A DNA stretch of 64,000 bases from Xanthomonas cucurbitae (lineage in GTDB: Bacteria; Pseudomonadota; Gammaproteobacteria; Xanthomonadales; Xanthomonadaceae), in contig NZ_MDED01000025.1 in assembly GCF_002939885.1 (NCBI RefSeq), positions 1-64,000 on the forward strand, in the 5' to 3' direction. Position numbers and translations under genes: made by a program. Below, piece by piece: positions 38,035-50,905 of the stretch. The notes beneath the pieces were generated by a model. That model was given only the letters and a program-made list of their open reading frames with translations. It was not told the origin of the DNA and made no database searches. Every line of letters starts with the position of its first letter. The first letter of the stretch is position 1.

Positions 38035-38891
38035 GCCGGCCTCGGTTGATAGCGCAACAGGCGTGCCTGCAACGTGTTGACCACCAGCAGGATCACCAGC
38101 GACAGCAACAGCATCGCTGCGGCGATCGCGGTGGCGCCGGCGTAGTCGAATTCTTCCAGCCGGATGGTAATCAGCAGCGGCGCGATCTCGGTGGCGTTGG
38201 GCAGGTTGCCGGCGATGAAGATCACCGACCCGTACTCGCCCACCCCGCGCGCGAAGGCCAGTGCGAAGCCGGTCAGCACAGCCGGCCACAGCCCCGGCAG
38301 CACCACCCGCCGCACCGTCTGCCAGCGCGAGGCGCCCAGCGTGGCGGCGGCGGCTTCCACTTCACGATCGCTTTCGGCCAGCACCGGCTGCACCACCCGC
38401 ACCACGAACGGCAGGCCCACGAACACCAGCGCCAGCACGATCCCCAGCTGGGTATAGGCCACCTTGATGCCGGCCGCTTCCAGCCAACGCCCGATCCAGC
38501 CGTTGCCGCCATACAGCGCGGTCAACGCGATGCCGGCCACCGCAGTAGGCAGCGCGAACGGCAAATCGATCACCGCATCGAGCAAGCGCTTGCCCGGGAA
38601 GCGGTAGCGCACGAAGACCCAGGCCACCCAGGTGCCCATCACCGCGTTGAACGCACCGGCCACCAGCGCGGTGCCGAAGCTCACCTGCAACGCCGACAGC
38701 ACGCGTGGCTGGCTCCACACCTGCCACAGGCCATCCCACCCCAGCCCGCTGGTCTTGATGAAGATACCCAGCAGCGGAATCAGCACGATCAGGCCGAGCC
38801 AGGTCAGGGTGATGCCCAGGCTCAGACCCAACCCCGGCATCACGCGTCGGCGCGATGGCGACACCGGGCGGGATGCAACCGATGCCTGCAT
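38031..38891 (-). CDS. cysT: Sulfate ABC transporter permease CysT (CysU)
   Basis: A 286-residue permease with six membrane helices. The EAA loop is [48 protein letters not shown] and [29 protein letters not shown] are strongly conserved CysT blocks. It pairs with CysW to form the membrane channel. It begins 2 bases after the stop of the binding-protein gene and overlaps cysW by four bases, so the operon is tightly packed. Confidence 0.93.
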   Translation of the reverse strand: MQASVASRPVSPSRRRVMPGLGLSLGITLTWLGLIVLIPLLGIFIKTSGLGWDGLWQVWSQPRVLSALQVSFGTALVAGAFNAVMGTWVAWVFVRYRFPGKRLLDAVIDLPFALPTAVAGIALTALYGGNGWIGRWLEAAGIKVAYTQLGIVLALVFVGLPFVVRVVQPVLAESDREVEAAAATLGASRWQTVRRVVLPGLWPAVLTGFALAFARGVGEYGSVIFIAGNLPNATEIAPLLITIRLEEFDYAGATAIAAAMLLLSLVILLVVNTLQARLLRYQPRPA

Positions 38892-38893
38892 GG

Positions 38894-39910
38894 CTATTTC
38901 TTGGCCTGGATCTGGTCGAACAGGCCGCCGTCGGCGAAGTGCTCCTGCTGCGCCTTGTCCCAGGACCCGAATGCCTGCTGGATGGTCACCAGCTTGATGT
39001 CAGGGAAGCGAGCCATATCTGCCGGGTCGGCAAACTCCGGATGACGCGGGCGATAGAAATGTCTGGTCGCCAGTTTCTGGCCTTCCGGCGCATACAGATA
39101 ACGCAGGTAGGCCTCGGCCACCTCGCGCGTGCCATGCCGGTCGACATTCTTGTCCACCAGCGCCACCGACGGCTCGGCCAGGATCGACAGCTTGGGCACC
39201 ACGATCTCGAACTTGTCCTTGCCCAGTTCCTCGCGCGCCAGCAGCGCCTCGTTTTCCCAGGCCAGCAGCACGTCGCCGATGCCGCGCTGGACGAAGGTGG
39301 TGGTAGCCCCGCGCGCACCGGTATCGAGCACCGGCACGTTGCGGAACAGCGCCTGCATATAGCGCAGGATGCGCTCGCGGTCGCCCTTGAAAATGTGGTC
39401 GGCATACGCCCAGGCGGCCAGATAATTCCAGCGCGCGCCACCGGAGGTCTTCGGGTTGGGCGTCACCACCGCGACCCCCGAACGCAGCAGGTCGGGCCAG
39501 TCCTGGATGTTCTTCGGGTTGCCCTTGCGCACCAGGAACACGATGGTGGAAGTGTACGGCGCGCTATTGTCCGGCAGCCGTTGTTCCCAATTGCTGTCGA
39601 TCAGCTTGGCCTTCTGCGCGATCGCATCCACGTCGTAGGCCAGCGCCAGGGTCACCACATCCGCCTCGATGCCATCGATGACCGCGCGCGCCTGCTTGCC
39701 GGACCCGCCGTGCGAGGTCTCCACGGTGACCGTGTCCTGCGGGTGCTGGTGTTTCCACTGCGCCGCGAACGCGGTGTTGAAGTCGCGGTAGAACTCGCGG
39801 GTGGGGTCGTAGCTCACATTGAGCAGCCCGATGTCGCGTGCGCCCGCCGGGCCGGCCAGGGCCAGCAGAATGCAGACGAGGGAAACAAGACGGAAGCGGG
39901 GGTGTGTCAC
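38894..39910 (-). CDS. sbp: Periplasmic sulfate-binding protein
   Basis: A 338-residue protein starting at GTG 39910, with AGGAG about 7 bases upstream; the longer upstream reading lacks a ribosome site. Signal peptide [21 protein letters not shown]. Mature motifs [32 protein letters not shown] and [19 protein letters not shown] form the sulfate pocket of Sbp/CysP proteins. First gene of the sulfate uptake operon. The 170 bases to kbl contain both divergent promoters; a CysB site is expected but none was recognised. Confidence 0.93.
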   Translation of the reverse strand: MTHPRFRLVSLVCILLALAGPAGARDIGLLNVSYDPTREFYRDFNTAFAAQWKHQHPQDTVTVETSHGGSGKQARAVIDGIEADVVTLALAYDVDAIAQKAKLIDSNWEQRLPDNSAPYTSTIVFLVRKGNPKNIQDWPDLLRSGVAVVTPNPKTSGGARWNYLAAWAYADHIFKGDRERILRYMQALFRNVPVLDTGARGATTTFVQRGIGDVLLAWENEALLAREELGKDKFEIVVPKLSILAEPSVALVDKNVDRHGTREVAEAYLRYLYAPEGQKLATRHFYRPRHPEFADPADMARFPDIKLVTIQQAFGSWDKAQQEHFADGGLFDQIQAKK

Positions 39911-40080
39911 AACGATCTCCTGGCCGGGGGCACGGCTGAACAGCAAGCATGCCATGCTGCGCAGCGTCACGCGGACGGTGAAATAACATCCGCACTGCTG
40001 CTTATGCCGATTCTGCATGACGTAGTGGTATGGCATGGTGATCGTTAAGATTGCGCTTCTTCCCTGCCACTGCGACCGCC

Positions 40081-41289
40081 ATGACCCGTCCGCCTGCCGC
40101 GCTCACCGCCCACTACGCCGCCGAGCTGGACACCATCCAGTCGCAGGGCCTGTTCAAGTCCGAGCGCATCATCACCGGCCCGCAGTCGGCACGGATCACG
40201 CTGGCCGATGGCCGCAGCGTGCTGAACTTCTGCGCCAACAACTATCTTGGCCTGGCCGACCACCCAGACATCATCCAGGCCGCCAAGGATGCGCTGGACA
40301 GCCACGGCTTCGGCATGGCCTCGGTGCGCTTCATCTGCGGCACGCAGGACCTGCACAAGCAGCTCGAACGCACCATCGCCACGTTCTTCGGCACCGAGGA
40401 CACCATCCTCTATGCCGCCTGCTTTGACGCCAACGGCGGCCTGTTCGAACCGCTGCTCGGTGAGCACGACGCCATCATTTCCGACGCACTCAACCACGCC
40501 TCCATCATCGACGGCGTGCGCCTGTGCAAGGCCAGGCGCTTCCGCTACGCCAACTGCGACATGGCCGACCTGGAAGCACAGCTGCAGGCCGCCGATGCAG
40601 CCGGTTGCAAGACCAAGCTCATCACCAGCGACGGCGTGTTCTCCATGGACGGCTTCATCGCCCCGCTGGACCAGATCACCGCCCTGGCCCGCAAGTACAA
40701 CGCGCTGGTGCATATCGACGAATGCCACGCCACCGGCTTCCTGGGCGCCACCGGCCGCGGCTCGGCCGAGGTCAAGGGCGTGCTGGACCAGATCGACATC
40801 TTCACCGGCACGCTGGGCAAGGCCATGGGCGGCGCACTGGGCGGCTTCACCACCGCCAGGCGCGAAGTGATCGAACTGCTGCGCCAGCGCTCGCGCCCCT
40901 ATCTGTTCTCCAATTCGCTGCCGCCGCATGTGGTGGCTGCCGGCATCAAGGCCTTCGAGATGCTGGACGCGGCCGGCGAGTTGCGCTCGCAGTTGGTGAA
41001 GAACACCCGCTACTTCCGCGAACGCATGACCGCAGCCGGCTTCGACCTCAAGCCCGGCGTGCACCCGATCAGCCCGGTGATGCTCTACGACGCGCCGCTG
41101 GCGCAAAAATTTGCCGAGCGCCTGCTGGAAGAAGGCATCTACGCCATCGGTTTCTTCTTCCCGGTGGTGCCCAAGGGGCAGGCGCGCATCCGCACCCAGA
41201 TCAGTGCTGCGCACACCCGCGCGCAGCTGGATCAGGCCATCGACGCCTTCATCAAGATCGGCCGCGAACTGCACGTCATCAAGACCTGA
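40081..41289 (+). CDS. kbl: Glycine C-acetyltransferase (2-amino-3-ketobutyrate CoA ligase)
   Basis: A 402-residue PLP enzyme of the alpha-oxoamine synthase family starting at ATG 40081. It converts 2-amino-3-ketobutyrate (from Tdh) and CoA to glycine and acetyl-CoA. Motifs are [44 protein letters not shown] (PLP aspartate region) and [14 protein letters not shown] with Schiff-base Lys247. It matches E. coli Kbl in length (398). In E. coli kbl-tdh is an operon; here the two are in the same orientation but 5.2 kb apart. An HNH gene begins 2 bases after its stop. Confidence 0.95.
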   Translation: MTRPPAALTAHYAAELDTIQSQGLFKSERIITGPQSARITLADGRSVLNFCANNYLGLADHPDIIQAAKDALDSHGFGMASVRFICGTQDLHKQLERTIATFFGTEDTILYAACFDANGGLFEPLLGEHDAIISDALNHASIIDGVRLCKARRFRYANCDMADLEAQLQAADAAGCKTKLITSDGVFSMDGFIAPLDQITALARKYNALVHIDECHATGFLGATGRGSAEVKGVLDQIDIFTGTLGKAMGGALGGFTTARREVIELLRQRSRPYLFSNSLPPHVVAAGIKAFEMLDAAGELRSQLVKNTRYFRERMTAAGFDLKPGVHPISPVMLYDAPLAQKFAERLLEEGIYAIGFFFPVVPKGQARIRTQISAAHTRAQLDQAIDAFIKIGRELHVIKT

Positions 41290-41291
41290 GC

Positions 41292-41696
41292 ATGCGGACA
41301 GTGCTTCGCCAACGGCTCCTGCTCGCGGCGCGCACCGATGCGCAGGCGCAGTGGCTGGACGGCAGCTGGGAAACCCGCTGCCTGCATTGCCGTCGCCGTC
41401 TGCGCATCGGTGTCGATGGCGAGCCGCTGGGGCATACCACGCTCGAACACATCGTGCCGCAGGCCTGGTTCGGTCGCCGCGCCGCAGCCGGTTTATGCCT
41501 ACGGGTGGGCGACGACCCCAACGACGCGCGCAATCTGGCGCTGGCCTGTGCCGGCTGCAATCACGCCAAGGGCCGCCGCCATGACGCCAATGGCGCCGGC
41601 GACGCACGCGCGGTGGAAGTGGTCAGCGCCTTGCTCAGCGCCCGCCTGGCACGCTGGCGCGACCCGGCGTCAGCGCCAGGACTTCCGCCGCACTGA
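41292..41696 (+). CDS. HNH endonuclease domain protein
   Basis: A 134-residue protein starting at ATG 41292, directly after kbl. The zinc cysteines Cys30-x-x-Cys33 and Cys86-x-x-Cys89 flank the core LEHIVPQAW (Glu52, His53) and NLALACAGCNHAKG (Asn81, Asn90, His91), the McrA-type HNH beta-beta-alpha metal finger. It has no methylase or phage neighbours, so DNA repair or an unknown nuclease role is more likely than restriction. It is probably co-transcribed with kbl. Its last 62 bases overlap the 3' end of the opposite-strand pseudouridine synthase gene. Confidence 0.82.
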   Translation: MRTVLRQRLLLAARTDAQAQWLDGSWETRCLHCRRRLRIGVDGEPLGHTTLEHIVPQAWFGRRAAAGLCLRVGDDPNDARNLALACAGCNHAKGRRHDANGAGDARAVEVVSALLSARLARWRDPASAPGLPPH

Positions 41697-42495
41697 GCAA
41701 CCGCCAGGCGCCCTTGGCCAACTCCCCCATCGGCAGTGGCCCGATCGCCACGCGCACCAGCCGCAGCACGCCGATGTCCACGGCCGCCAGCAACCGGCGG
41801 ATCTGCCGGTTACGGCCTTCGTCCAGCACGATTTCCAGCCAGGCATTGCGCTCGCCTTCGCGCAGCACGCCGACCTGCCTGGCGCGCAATAGAGCGCCAT
41901 CGCCGTCCGGATCCGGGTCGATCACCCCCGCGCGCAACTGCGCCAGCTGCCCGGCATCCGGGCGGCAGTCGATCTGTACGTGATAGGTCTTGTCCGGCCC
42001 GCTGGCGGGGTCGGTCACCGCCGCCGCCCATTGCGGGTCGTTACTGAACAGCAACAGACCTTCGCTGGCCTTGTCCAGACGCCCGACCGGGGCGATCCAC
42101 GGCAGGCCGGCGCCATCGAAACAGCGGTACACGGTGTCCCTGCCCTGCTCGTCGCGCACCGTGGTAACCACCCCGCGCGGCTTGTTGAGCATCAGATACA
42201 CCCGCGACGGCCCGGCCAGCGGTTGGCCATCGATGCGGATGGCCGCCTGGCGATCGGTGCGGATCGGGAATTCGGGGTCGCCGACCACCCGTCCATCGAC
42301 GCTGACCCGCCCATCGGCGATCCAACGTGTCGCCTCGGTCCGCGAGCATACGCCCAGCTTGGACAGCACCCGCGCCAACCCATGCCGCGGCGCGGAGCTG
42401 CCCTGCGCGGCGGTGGACGCACGCTCGGCACGCGGCGGCAAGGCCGGGCCATGCGTACGAGGCCGGGACGTGGCCGGCGGGGGCCGCCGGGTCAT
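41635..42495 (-). CDS. RsuA/RluB/E/F family pseudouridine synthase
   Basis: A 286-residue enzyme that isomerises specific uridines of ribosomal RNA. A basic, low-complexity N-terminus (1-38) precedes an S4 RNA-binding domain (ARVLSKLGVCSRTEATRWIADGRVSVDGRVV, about 41-71). The catalytic domain contains LMLNKPRGVVTT, the active-site PVGRLDKASEGLLLFSND (Asp141) and the RNA-fold block DEGRNRQIRRLLAAV. Family assignment is firm; which rRNA site is modified (RluB, RluE, RluF or RsuA type) is not determined. It follows the small secreted-protein gene by 19 bases. Its last 62 bases run under the end of the HNH gene on the other strand. Confidence 0.88.
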   Translation of the reverse strand: MTRRPPPATSRPRTHGPALPPRAERASTAAQGSSAPRHGLARVLSKLGVCSRTEATRWIADGRVSVDGRVVGDPEFPIRTDRQAAIRIDGQPLAGPSRVYLMLNKPRGVVTTVRDEQGRDTVYRCFDGAGLPWIAPVGRLDKASEGLLLFSNDPQWAAAVTDPASGPDKTYHVQIDCRPDAGQLAQLRAGVIDPDPDGDGALLRARQVGVLREGERNAWLEIVLDEGRNRQIRRLLAAVDIGVLRLVRVAIGPLPMGELAKGAWRLLSAAEVLALTPGRASVPGGR

Positions 42496-42514
42496 GCTGT
42501 CCCGACCGCGTGGC

Positions 42515-43030
42515 TTACTTGTTCTCGACCGGCTTGGCGTCGGCCGCAGGCGCTGCGGGTGCGACCGCAGGCGCGGGCGCGCCGGGAGCCGGACGCGCCT
42601 TGACCACGCGCACGCCACGCGCCTTCATCCAGGCGTCGAATTCTTCGGCGGTCATGCGCTTGCCGTTCTGGCTCATGTCGAAGCGCCACGGGGTGTTGTC
42701 GAAGGCGGTGGTGGCCTTGTAGGCCGCCGGATCGTTCGGGTTGACGGTGCCGCCCGGCGGAATCACCTTGGCCACGTCCTGGCAGCCTTCCACGCGCAGG
42801 CGCAGCAACACGCGGTCCACCGATTGCTCGCCGCCAGACGGCTGGGCCAGCACGCCAGTCGGCATGCCCAGTTGCACGCTGCGGGTGTAGAACTCGGCAG
42901 CCGCCGGCGCAATCACGGTCGCGGGCAACGGCAGCGGCTGGGACACCGCGCTGCCGGCGCAGTTCGGAGCGGCGTAGGCGGCGGGAATCAAAGCGAAACA
43001 GAGCAGTCCTGCCGTAGCGGTACGCAGCAT
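42515..43030 (-). CDS. Hypothetical exported protein
   Basis: A 171-residue protein with a clean signal peptide (MLRTATAGLLCFALIPAAYAAP). The mature part has two cysteines (PNCAGSAV, EGCQDVAKV), an energy-transducing-like segment VDRVLLRLRVEGCQDVAKVIPPGG and a motif TAEEFDAWMKARGVRVVK. The tail is Pro/Ala-rich (APGAPAPAVAPAAPAADAKP). No family is recognised. It is the promoter-proximal gene of a pair with the pseudouridine synthase. Likely periplasmic. Confidence 0.72.
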   Translation of the reverse strand: MLRTATAGLLCFALIPAAYAAPNCAGSAVSQPLPLPATVIAPAAAEFYTRSVQLGMPTGVLAQPSGGEQSVDRVLLRLRVEGCQDVAKVIPPGGTVNPNDPAAYKATTAFDNTPWRFDMSQNGKRMTAEEFDAWMKARGVRVVKARPAPGAPAPAVAPAAPAADAKPVENK

Positions 43031-43181
43031 CGTGAGTTCTTCCAGTCAAAGTGTGGTGTCGACGCGGCGAGTGTAGGCAGCGATGAACGCTGTTTCAACC
43101 GGAACCGTGCCGGGAGGGCAACACAGACAGATTGGCTGCCCGTGTGCACAAGGATTCGGAGGTGTTTCGGATCGCACATAG

Positions 43182-43210
43182 ACAAAACCCGGCGCGAGGC
43201 CGGGTTTTGT
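43182..43210. terminator. Bidirectional terminator after the OmpA-family gene
   Basis: A 12-bp perfect stem (ACAAAACCCGGC with its complement) and a 5-base loop, with T-rich ends on both strands. It lies 24 bases past the OmpA-family stop. Confidence 0.88.
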
Positions 43211-43233
43211 GTGCAGCAAAGCTAGCGGTCCAA

Positions 43234-44328
43234 TCAGTTCTGGACGTTCAGCTCGGTACGACGGTTCTTCGCACGGCCTTCCGGATTGTCCGAACCATCC
43301 GGGTTGGCGTTCGGAGCAATCGGACGGCTCTCGCCGTAGCCGATCGGGCCGACCAGACGCGACGCATCGACGCCGTTCTTGGTCAGGTAGTCATACACGG
43401 TGGTCGCACGACGCTCGGACAGCTTCTGGTTGTACGCGTCGGTACCCTTCGAGTCGGTGTGACCGGCAACCTCGACCTTCAGGTCGGGGTAACGCTTCAG
43501 GATCTCGGTCGCTTCGCTCAGGATCGACACGGCATCCGGACGCAGGGTCGACTTGTTGAAGTCGAAGTTCACGCCCTTCAGGTCGATCGACACCGGCACC
43601 GGGCAGCCGTCCGGACCGATGGTCTGGCCAGGCTGCGAAGCCGGGCACTTGTCGTCGCAGTTGTTGACGCCGTCGCCGTCGTCATCCAGGTCGGCGCAGC
43701 TCGGAGCAACCGGAGCCGGAGCCGGCGGCGGTGCGGTGGCCGGAGCCGGTCCCAGCGGAATCACGACGCCGACCGAAGCCAGCACGTCGCCGAACCAGTC
43801 TTCCCGCGGAGCAGCAATGCTCTGGTCGTCGAAGTCGGCGCGGTAGGCCAGTTCGGCACGCACGGCAACGCGCTTGTCGAAGGTGGTCTGCAGACCGACG
43901 CCAGCCTTGGCGGCGAAGTTGCCGTCCTTACGCTGACCCGGCGACACTGCGGTGCCGCTGTTGAATTCTTCTTCCGAACGCTGATAGCCCAGGCCGAACA
44001 GCAGGTACGGGTTCCAGCCGCGGCCTTCTTGCACGAAGTGGCGACGCAGGTCGAACGAGATGCCGTACTGGCTCCAGTTCTGGTCCTGGTTGGCGTCGAA
44101 GTTCGGGTTCTGGTAGTTCAGCTCACCATCGAGCGACCAGTTCGGGCTGACAAACTTGCCCAGGCCCAGGGTGACGAACGGTGCATCGTTGGTCAGACGA
44201 TCGTTGTCCTGGAAGTTGAAGCCAGCGCCACCGGTCAGGTACCAACGGTCATCGAACTCCTGCGCGGACGCAGCCTGGGCAACCGCCAGACCGCCGAGCA
44301 ACGCGGCAGTGAGAATTTTCTTGTTCAT
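43234..44328 (-). CDS. OmpA/OprF-family outer-membrane protein
   Basis: A 364-residue porin with signal peptide MNKKILTAALLGGLAVAQAASA. An 8-stranded barrel follows (about 25-190, starting FDDRWYLTGGAGFNFQDND). After a Pro/Ala hinge (GPAPATAPPPAPAPVAP) come calcium-binding thrombospondin-3-like repeats (DLDDDGDGVNNCDDKCP) and the peptidoglycan-binding OmpA domain (GVNFDFNKSTLRPDAV, VAGHTDSKGTDAYNQKLSERRA). The ribosome site AAGGAG is strong, and codon use is that of a highly expressed gene. It links outer membrane and cell wall. Closest in layout to Pseudomonas OprF. Monocistronic. Confidence 0.93.
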   Translation of the reverse strand: MNKKILTAALLGGLAVAQAASAQEFDDRWYLTGGAGFNFQDNDRLTNDAPFVTLGLGKFVSPNWSLDGELNYQNPNFDANQDQNWSQYGISFDLRRHFVQEGRGWNPYLLFGLGYQRSEEEFNSGTAVSPGQRKDGNFAAKAGVGLQTTFDKRVAVRAELAYRADFDDQSIAAPREDWFGDVLASVGVVIPLGPAPATAPPPAPAPVAPSCADLDDDGDGVNNCDDKCPASQPGQTIGPDGCPVPVSIDLKGVNFDFNKSTLRPDAVSILSEATEILKRYPDLKVEVAGHTDSKGTDAYNQKLSERRATTVYDYLTKNGVDASRLVGPIGYGESRPIAPNANPDGSDNPEGRAKNRRTELNVQN

Positions 44329-44742
44329 TTATACAGCTCCTTCTTTGGGAGATAAAACCGATAGAGGCGGTGTTCTTGGTAAAGATGCTCGTCACATCCA
44401 GAGCCATCGGGGCGCAGATTAAGCCGGCCTCGGTGAAGATCGCGTTAACGGTCATATAACATGTGAAAGCAATCGCCAGCCCATGCGACGCTTGCGGATA
44501 TTACGTATACAGCTTGATGAAGAAAAGGACCGAGTCCCCAGTTCACGCATTTACCCCCTCTGAATGGCAGCCCAATCGGATACCCGCCGTGGGGATGGTG
44601 CCAGCTCCGCGGCGACCGGCGCTTGCTATTGCTTCACCACATTGGTGAACGCCAGGCCGCTTCAGACATGAATCAGCGCGCCGGTGGTTGCAGCGGACTT
44701 ACCGCACAACGCACCCTGAACCTCCCCACCAGGAGTGTCCCG
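44329..44742. other. Long intergenic region between the OmpA-family and dehydrogenase genes
   Basis: No gene is supported in these 414 bases. The part next to the porin gene is its leader, with AAGGAG at 44337-44342 (minus). The middle (44440-44530) is AT-richer, as expected of the porin promoter. The right end carries AGGAG at 44731-44735 for the dehydrogenase. A small untranslated RNA cannot be excluded. Confidence 0.45.
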
Positions 44743-45765
44743 ATGAAAGCTGTCGTCCTCACCCGCCACCTCCCGATCGATGACCCCGACTCGTTGCTGG
44801 ACATGGAGCTCGCCGCGCCGCAGCCGCCCTCGGGCCATGACCTGCTGGTCCGCGTGGAGGCGGTCTCGGTCAACCCGGTCGACACCAAGGTGCGCGCCCC
44901 CAAGCCCCAGCCGCTGCAGGCACCGAAGATCCTGGGCTACGACGCGGCGGGGGTGATCGAGGCGGTCGGTCCGGAGGTCACCGCCTTCGCGGTGGGCGAC
45001 GAGGTCTATTACGCCGGCGACATCGGGCGCCCCGGCAGCAACGCGCAATACCAGCTGGTGGATGCGCGCATCGCCGGCTGCAAGCCCACCTCGCTGAGCT
45101 TTGCCCAGGCCGCGGCGCTGCCGTTGACCACGCTCACCGCGTGGGAATTGCTGTTCCAGCGCATGCCGTTCACCTTCGATGGCGCGCGCAATCGCGGCAG
45201 GCCGTTGTTGATCGTCGGTGGCGCCGGCGGTGTGGGGTCGATCGCGATCCAGCTGGCCCGGCATGCCGGCTTTACGGTGATCGCCACCGCCTCGCGCCCG
45301 GAAAGCATTGAATGGGTGCGGCAGATGGGCGCGCACCACGTCATCGACCATCATCAACCGCTGCAGCCGCAACTACAGGCGCTTGGGCTACAGACAGTGG
45401 ACGCGGCACTCAACCTGGCCGATACCGACCGCTACTGGCAACAGTTGGGCGAGGTGCTGGCACCGCAGGGGCATGTGGGCCTGATCGTTGAACCGAGCGG
45501 CCCGCTGGCGATTGGCGACCCGTACAAATCCAAGTGCATCGGCATCCATTGGGAGCTGATGTTCGCGCGCGCACGTTATGCCACCGACGACATGGTCGAA
45601 CAGCACCGCATCCTCAACCGCGTGGCGAGCCTGATCGATGCCGGCGAGCTGCGCACGACGCATACCGACACCTTGTCCCCCATCAATGCCGACACCCTGC
45701 GCGAGGCACATCGACGGCTGGAAAGCGGCAGCACCATCGGCAAGCTGACGTTGGCCGGCTGGTAA
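44743..45765 (+). CDS. Zinc-type alcohol dehydrogenase/quinone oxidoreductase family protein
   Basis: A 340-residue medium-chain reductase starting at ATG 44743 with AGGAG upstream. The catalytic half contains SVNPVDTKVRAP and LGYDAAGVIEAVGPEV. The Rossmann turn is IVGGAGGVGSIAIQLARHAG, which prefers NADPH in this group. The zinc-ligand pattern of true alcohol dehydrogenases is missing (no GHE, no four-Cys lobe), so it is a quinone-oxidoreductase-like enzyme (the adh_fam_1 type), probably reducing activated double bonds or quinones. Substrate unknown. Single gene. Confidence 0.85.
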   Translation: MKAVVLTRHLPIDDPDSLLDMELAAPQPPSGHDLLVRVEAVSVNPVDTKVRAPKPQPLQAPKILGYDAAGVIEAVGPEVTAFAVGDEVYYAGDIGRPGSNAQYQLVDARIAGCKPTSLSFAQAAALPLTTLTAWELLFQRMPFTFDGARNRGRPLLIVGGAGGVGSIAIQLARHAGFTVIATASRPESIEWVRQMGAHHVIDHHQPLQPQLQALGLQTVDAALNLADTDRYWQQLGEVLAPQGHVGLIVEPSGPLAIGDPYKSKCIGIHWELMFARARYATDDMVEQHRILNRVASLIDAGELRTTHTDTLSPINADTLREAHRRLESGSTIGKLTLAGW

Positions 45766-48054
<2,289 letters not shown>

Positions 48055-48324
48055 CAGCGACGTCGCACCCCACCGCCACCGTGCCGACTCGGCGGGTGAG
48101 TGGCGTGGTGAAGCGTGTCCATTCAGCCAGGATTGCGTGACCGCCATCTACCTTGCGCCCACTTTCGACCCGCCGGACCTGGCGGGCAGCTTCGGCAGCA
48201 ACGTCCTTTTGCCGAAGACCGGGCGGCCCGTGACAGGTCGCCTCCCCATGACGCCAAGCCCTTCGCATGCGCGTGTCCAGTGTCGGATGCCCTGCGGATC
48301 GGCCCATACGGAGCAAGGAGTCCC
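48055..48324. other. Intergenic region before the cell-wall hydrolase
   Basis: About 270 bases with no supported gene, repeat or terminator. AAGGAG at 48315-48320 serves the hydrolase gene. Confidence 0.4.
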
Positions 48325-48786
48325 ATGAAACTGGCTTGGATACTTTGGCTGTCGCAGTTATTGCCGCAGCCCGCTGCAGATTCGTTGTGCCTGAGTACTA
48401 CCGTCTATCTGGAAGCGCGCGACCAGACCCTGCGCGGCCAGCAGGCCGTTGCCGAAGTGGCGCTGCGGCGCCTGGACAGCGGACTATGGGGCGACTCGAT
48501 GTGCCAGGTCGTCACTGCGCGCAAGCAGTTCGCACCGACCATCGTCTCCCCGGGCACGCAACTCAAGAACGACGATGCCTGGAACAAGGCCTTGGGCGTG
48601 GCCCTGGCCGCAGAGCGCAACTGGGCACTGCCAGTCGGTCAACGCAAGGAAATCGTGCCGGGTGCGAGCCATTTCGCGGCAAGCGCGATTGCCAGCCCCA
48701 GCTGGCGCAACGCCTACCAGGTGGCCACCATCGGCGACCACACGTTCTATCGCGTGCAGACGCTGCGCCCCCGCACCGCTTCGTAG
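48325..48786 (+). CDS. SleB-like cell-wall hydrolase
   Basis: A 153-residue exported protein starting at ATG 48325 with AAGGAG upstream. A short hydrophobic N-terminus (KLAWILWLSQLLPQPAA) precedes a Hydrolase_2 domain. CLSTTVYLEARDQTLRGQQAVAEVALRRL contains the catalytic Glu30 of this lytic-transglycosylase-like family, and PGASHFAASAIASPSWRNAYQVATIGDHTFYR is the second conserved block. It probably cleaves peptidoglycan glycan strands in the periplasm. The cortex-lytic enzyme SleB is the name-giving relative; no sporulation is implied. Confidence 0.83.
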   Translation: MKLAWILWLSQLLPQPAADSLCLSTTVYLEARDQTLRGQQAVAEVALRRLDSGLWGDSMCQVVTARKQFAPTIVSPGTQLKNDDAWNKALGVALAAERNWALPVGQRKEIVPGASHFAASAIASPSWRNAYQVATIGDHTFYRVQTLRPRTAS

Positions 48787-49012
48787 GCCGCGCGGCGCCA
48801 ACCCGGCATCAGCCAGCAGGACACACCTGCGTGGCACCTCGCCCAACCGCTGCGCACAATGCCCCGATGGCGTGGCCCTGCACCCATGTGGCCAACGGCG
48901 TGCTTCACGCGCGGCGGCGGCATCGTCGGCAAGCGCATCACCGCGCCGGCGCCTTACGGTTCACTGCGCAACCCGGCTAAGCTTGCGGTTTCGACCGTCT
49001 CTGGAATCCACG

Positions 49013-49627
49013 ATGAAACTCTTCACCAAGCCGGGTGCCTGTTCGCTCGCAGATCACATCGTCCTACGCTGGTCCGGGTTGCCGTTCGAGCTGGTGGTGC
49101 TGGACGCAGCCAGCATGAAGTCGCCCGAGTATCTGCAGCTCAATCCGGCAGGTGCCGTGCCATTGCTGCTGGTCGACGATTGGGCGCTGACGCAGAACGC
49201 CGCCATCCTGAATTACATCGCCGACGTTGCGCCGCTGACCGGCCTGGGCGGCGATGGCAGCGCGCGCAGCCGCGCCGAGATCAATCGCTGGATCGCGTTT
49301 TCCAATGCCGACGTCCACCCGACTTTCAAGCCGATCTTCGGCAGCACTGCCTACCTGCAGGATCAGGCCTTGATCGCGCGCAGCCAGGACGATGCGCGCA
49401 GCAAGTTGCGCACGCTCTACGCGCGTGCCGATGCACATCTGCAAACGCGCCAATGGCTGGCCGGTGACAGCCATACCGGCGCCGATGCCTATCTGTTCGT
49501 GACCTTGCGCTGGGCGCGCAAGGTCGGCGTGGACCTGAGTGGACTGACGGCACTGGATGCCTTCTTCCAGCGCATGCAGGCCGATGCCGACGTGCAGGCC
49601 GCACTGAAGGCCGAAGGCCTGGAATAA
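49013..49627 (+). CDS. Glutathione S-transferase
   Basis: A 204-residue protein starting at ATG 49013. The thioredoxin-like domain MKLFTKPGACSLADHIVLRW with the Cys-Ser pair at 10-11 is typical of bacterial beta-class GSTs. AGAVPLLLVDDWALTQNAAILNYIAD holds the cis-Pro and the glutathione-binding Gln-Asn (usually Glu-Ser). The helical C-terminal domain ends with DVQAALKAEGLE. Substrate unknown. Single gene; a bidirectional terminator lies about 120 bases downstream. Confidence 0.9.
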   Translation: MKLFTKPGACSLADHIVLRWSGLPFELVVLDAASMKSPEYLQLNPAGAVPLLLVDDWALTQNAAILNYIADVAPLTGLGGDGSARSRAEINRWIAFSNADVHPTFKPIFGSTAYLQDQALIARSQDDARSKLRTLYARADAHLQTRQWLAGDSHTGADAYLFVTLRWARKVGVDLSGLTALDAFFQRMQADADVQAALKAEGLE

Positions 49628-49747
49628 GCGATAGCGCGGCCCTGGCGCGCGGCGGCGCACTGATTCGCTGGGTCGCCGCGCGCTGCACCGCCCGCAGCAC
49701 CACCGCCACGCACAGCAGAGCCGCCGTCATCGCAGGCATGCGGACAT

Positions 49748-49776
49748 AAAAACGCCGGGCAATGCCCGGCGTTTTT
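49748..49776. terminator. Bidirectional terminator between GST and mdh
   Basis: A 13-bp perfect stem (AAAAACGCCGGGC with its complement), 3-base loop and five T at the end. It lies between the convergent genes. Confidence 0.9.
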
Positions 49777-49797
49777 GACTTGCACCACACGGATGAT

Positions 49798-50799
<1,002 letters not shown>

Positions 50800-50867
50800 C
50801 TAAGAAGCGTTGGTGGGGGTGGCGCGCTGGCGGGGCCGCAAGGCGTGGCGGCGCGCATTGACACGCA

Positions 50868-50890
50868 AACGGCCGCACAAGGCGGCCGTT
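50868..50890 (-). terminator. Hairpin after the cyclophilin gene
   Basis: A 9-bp perfect stem (AACGGCCGC with its complement) lies 15 bases past the cyclophilin stop, with only TTTG after it on the minus strand. Probably a weak terminator. Confidence 0.6.
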
Positions 50891-50905
50891 CGATGGGGGC
50901 TGCGA

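Noticed and set aside
44463-44648. 61-codon frame upstream of the dehydrogenase
   Set aside because: No ribosome site, random-looking composition and no family; treated as intergenic.
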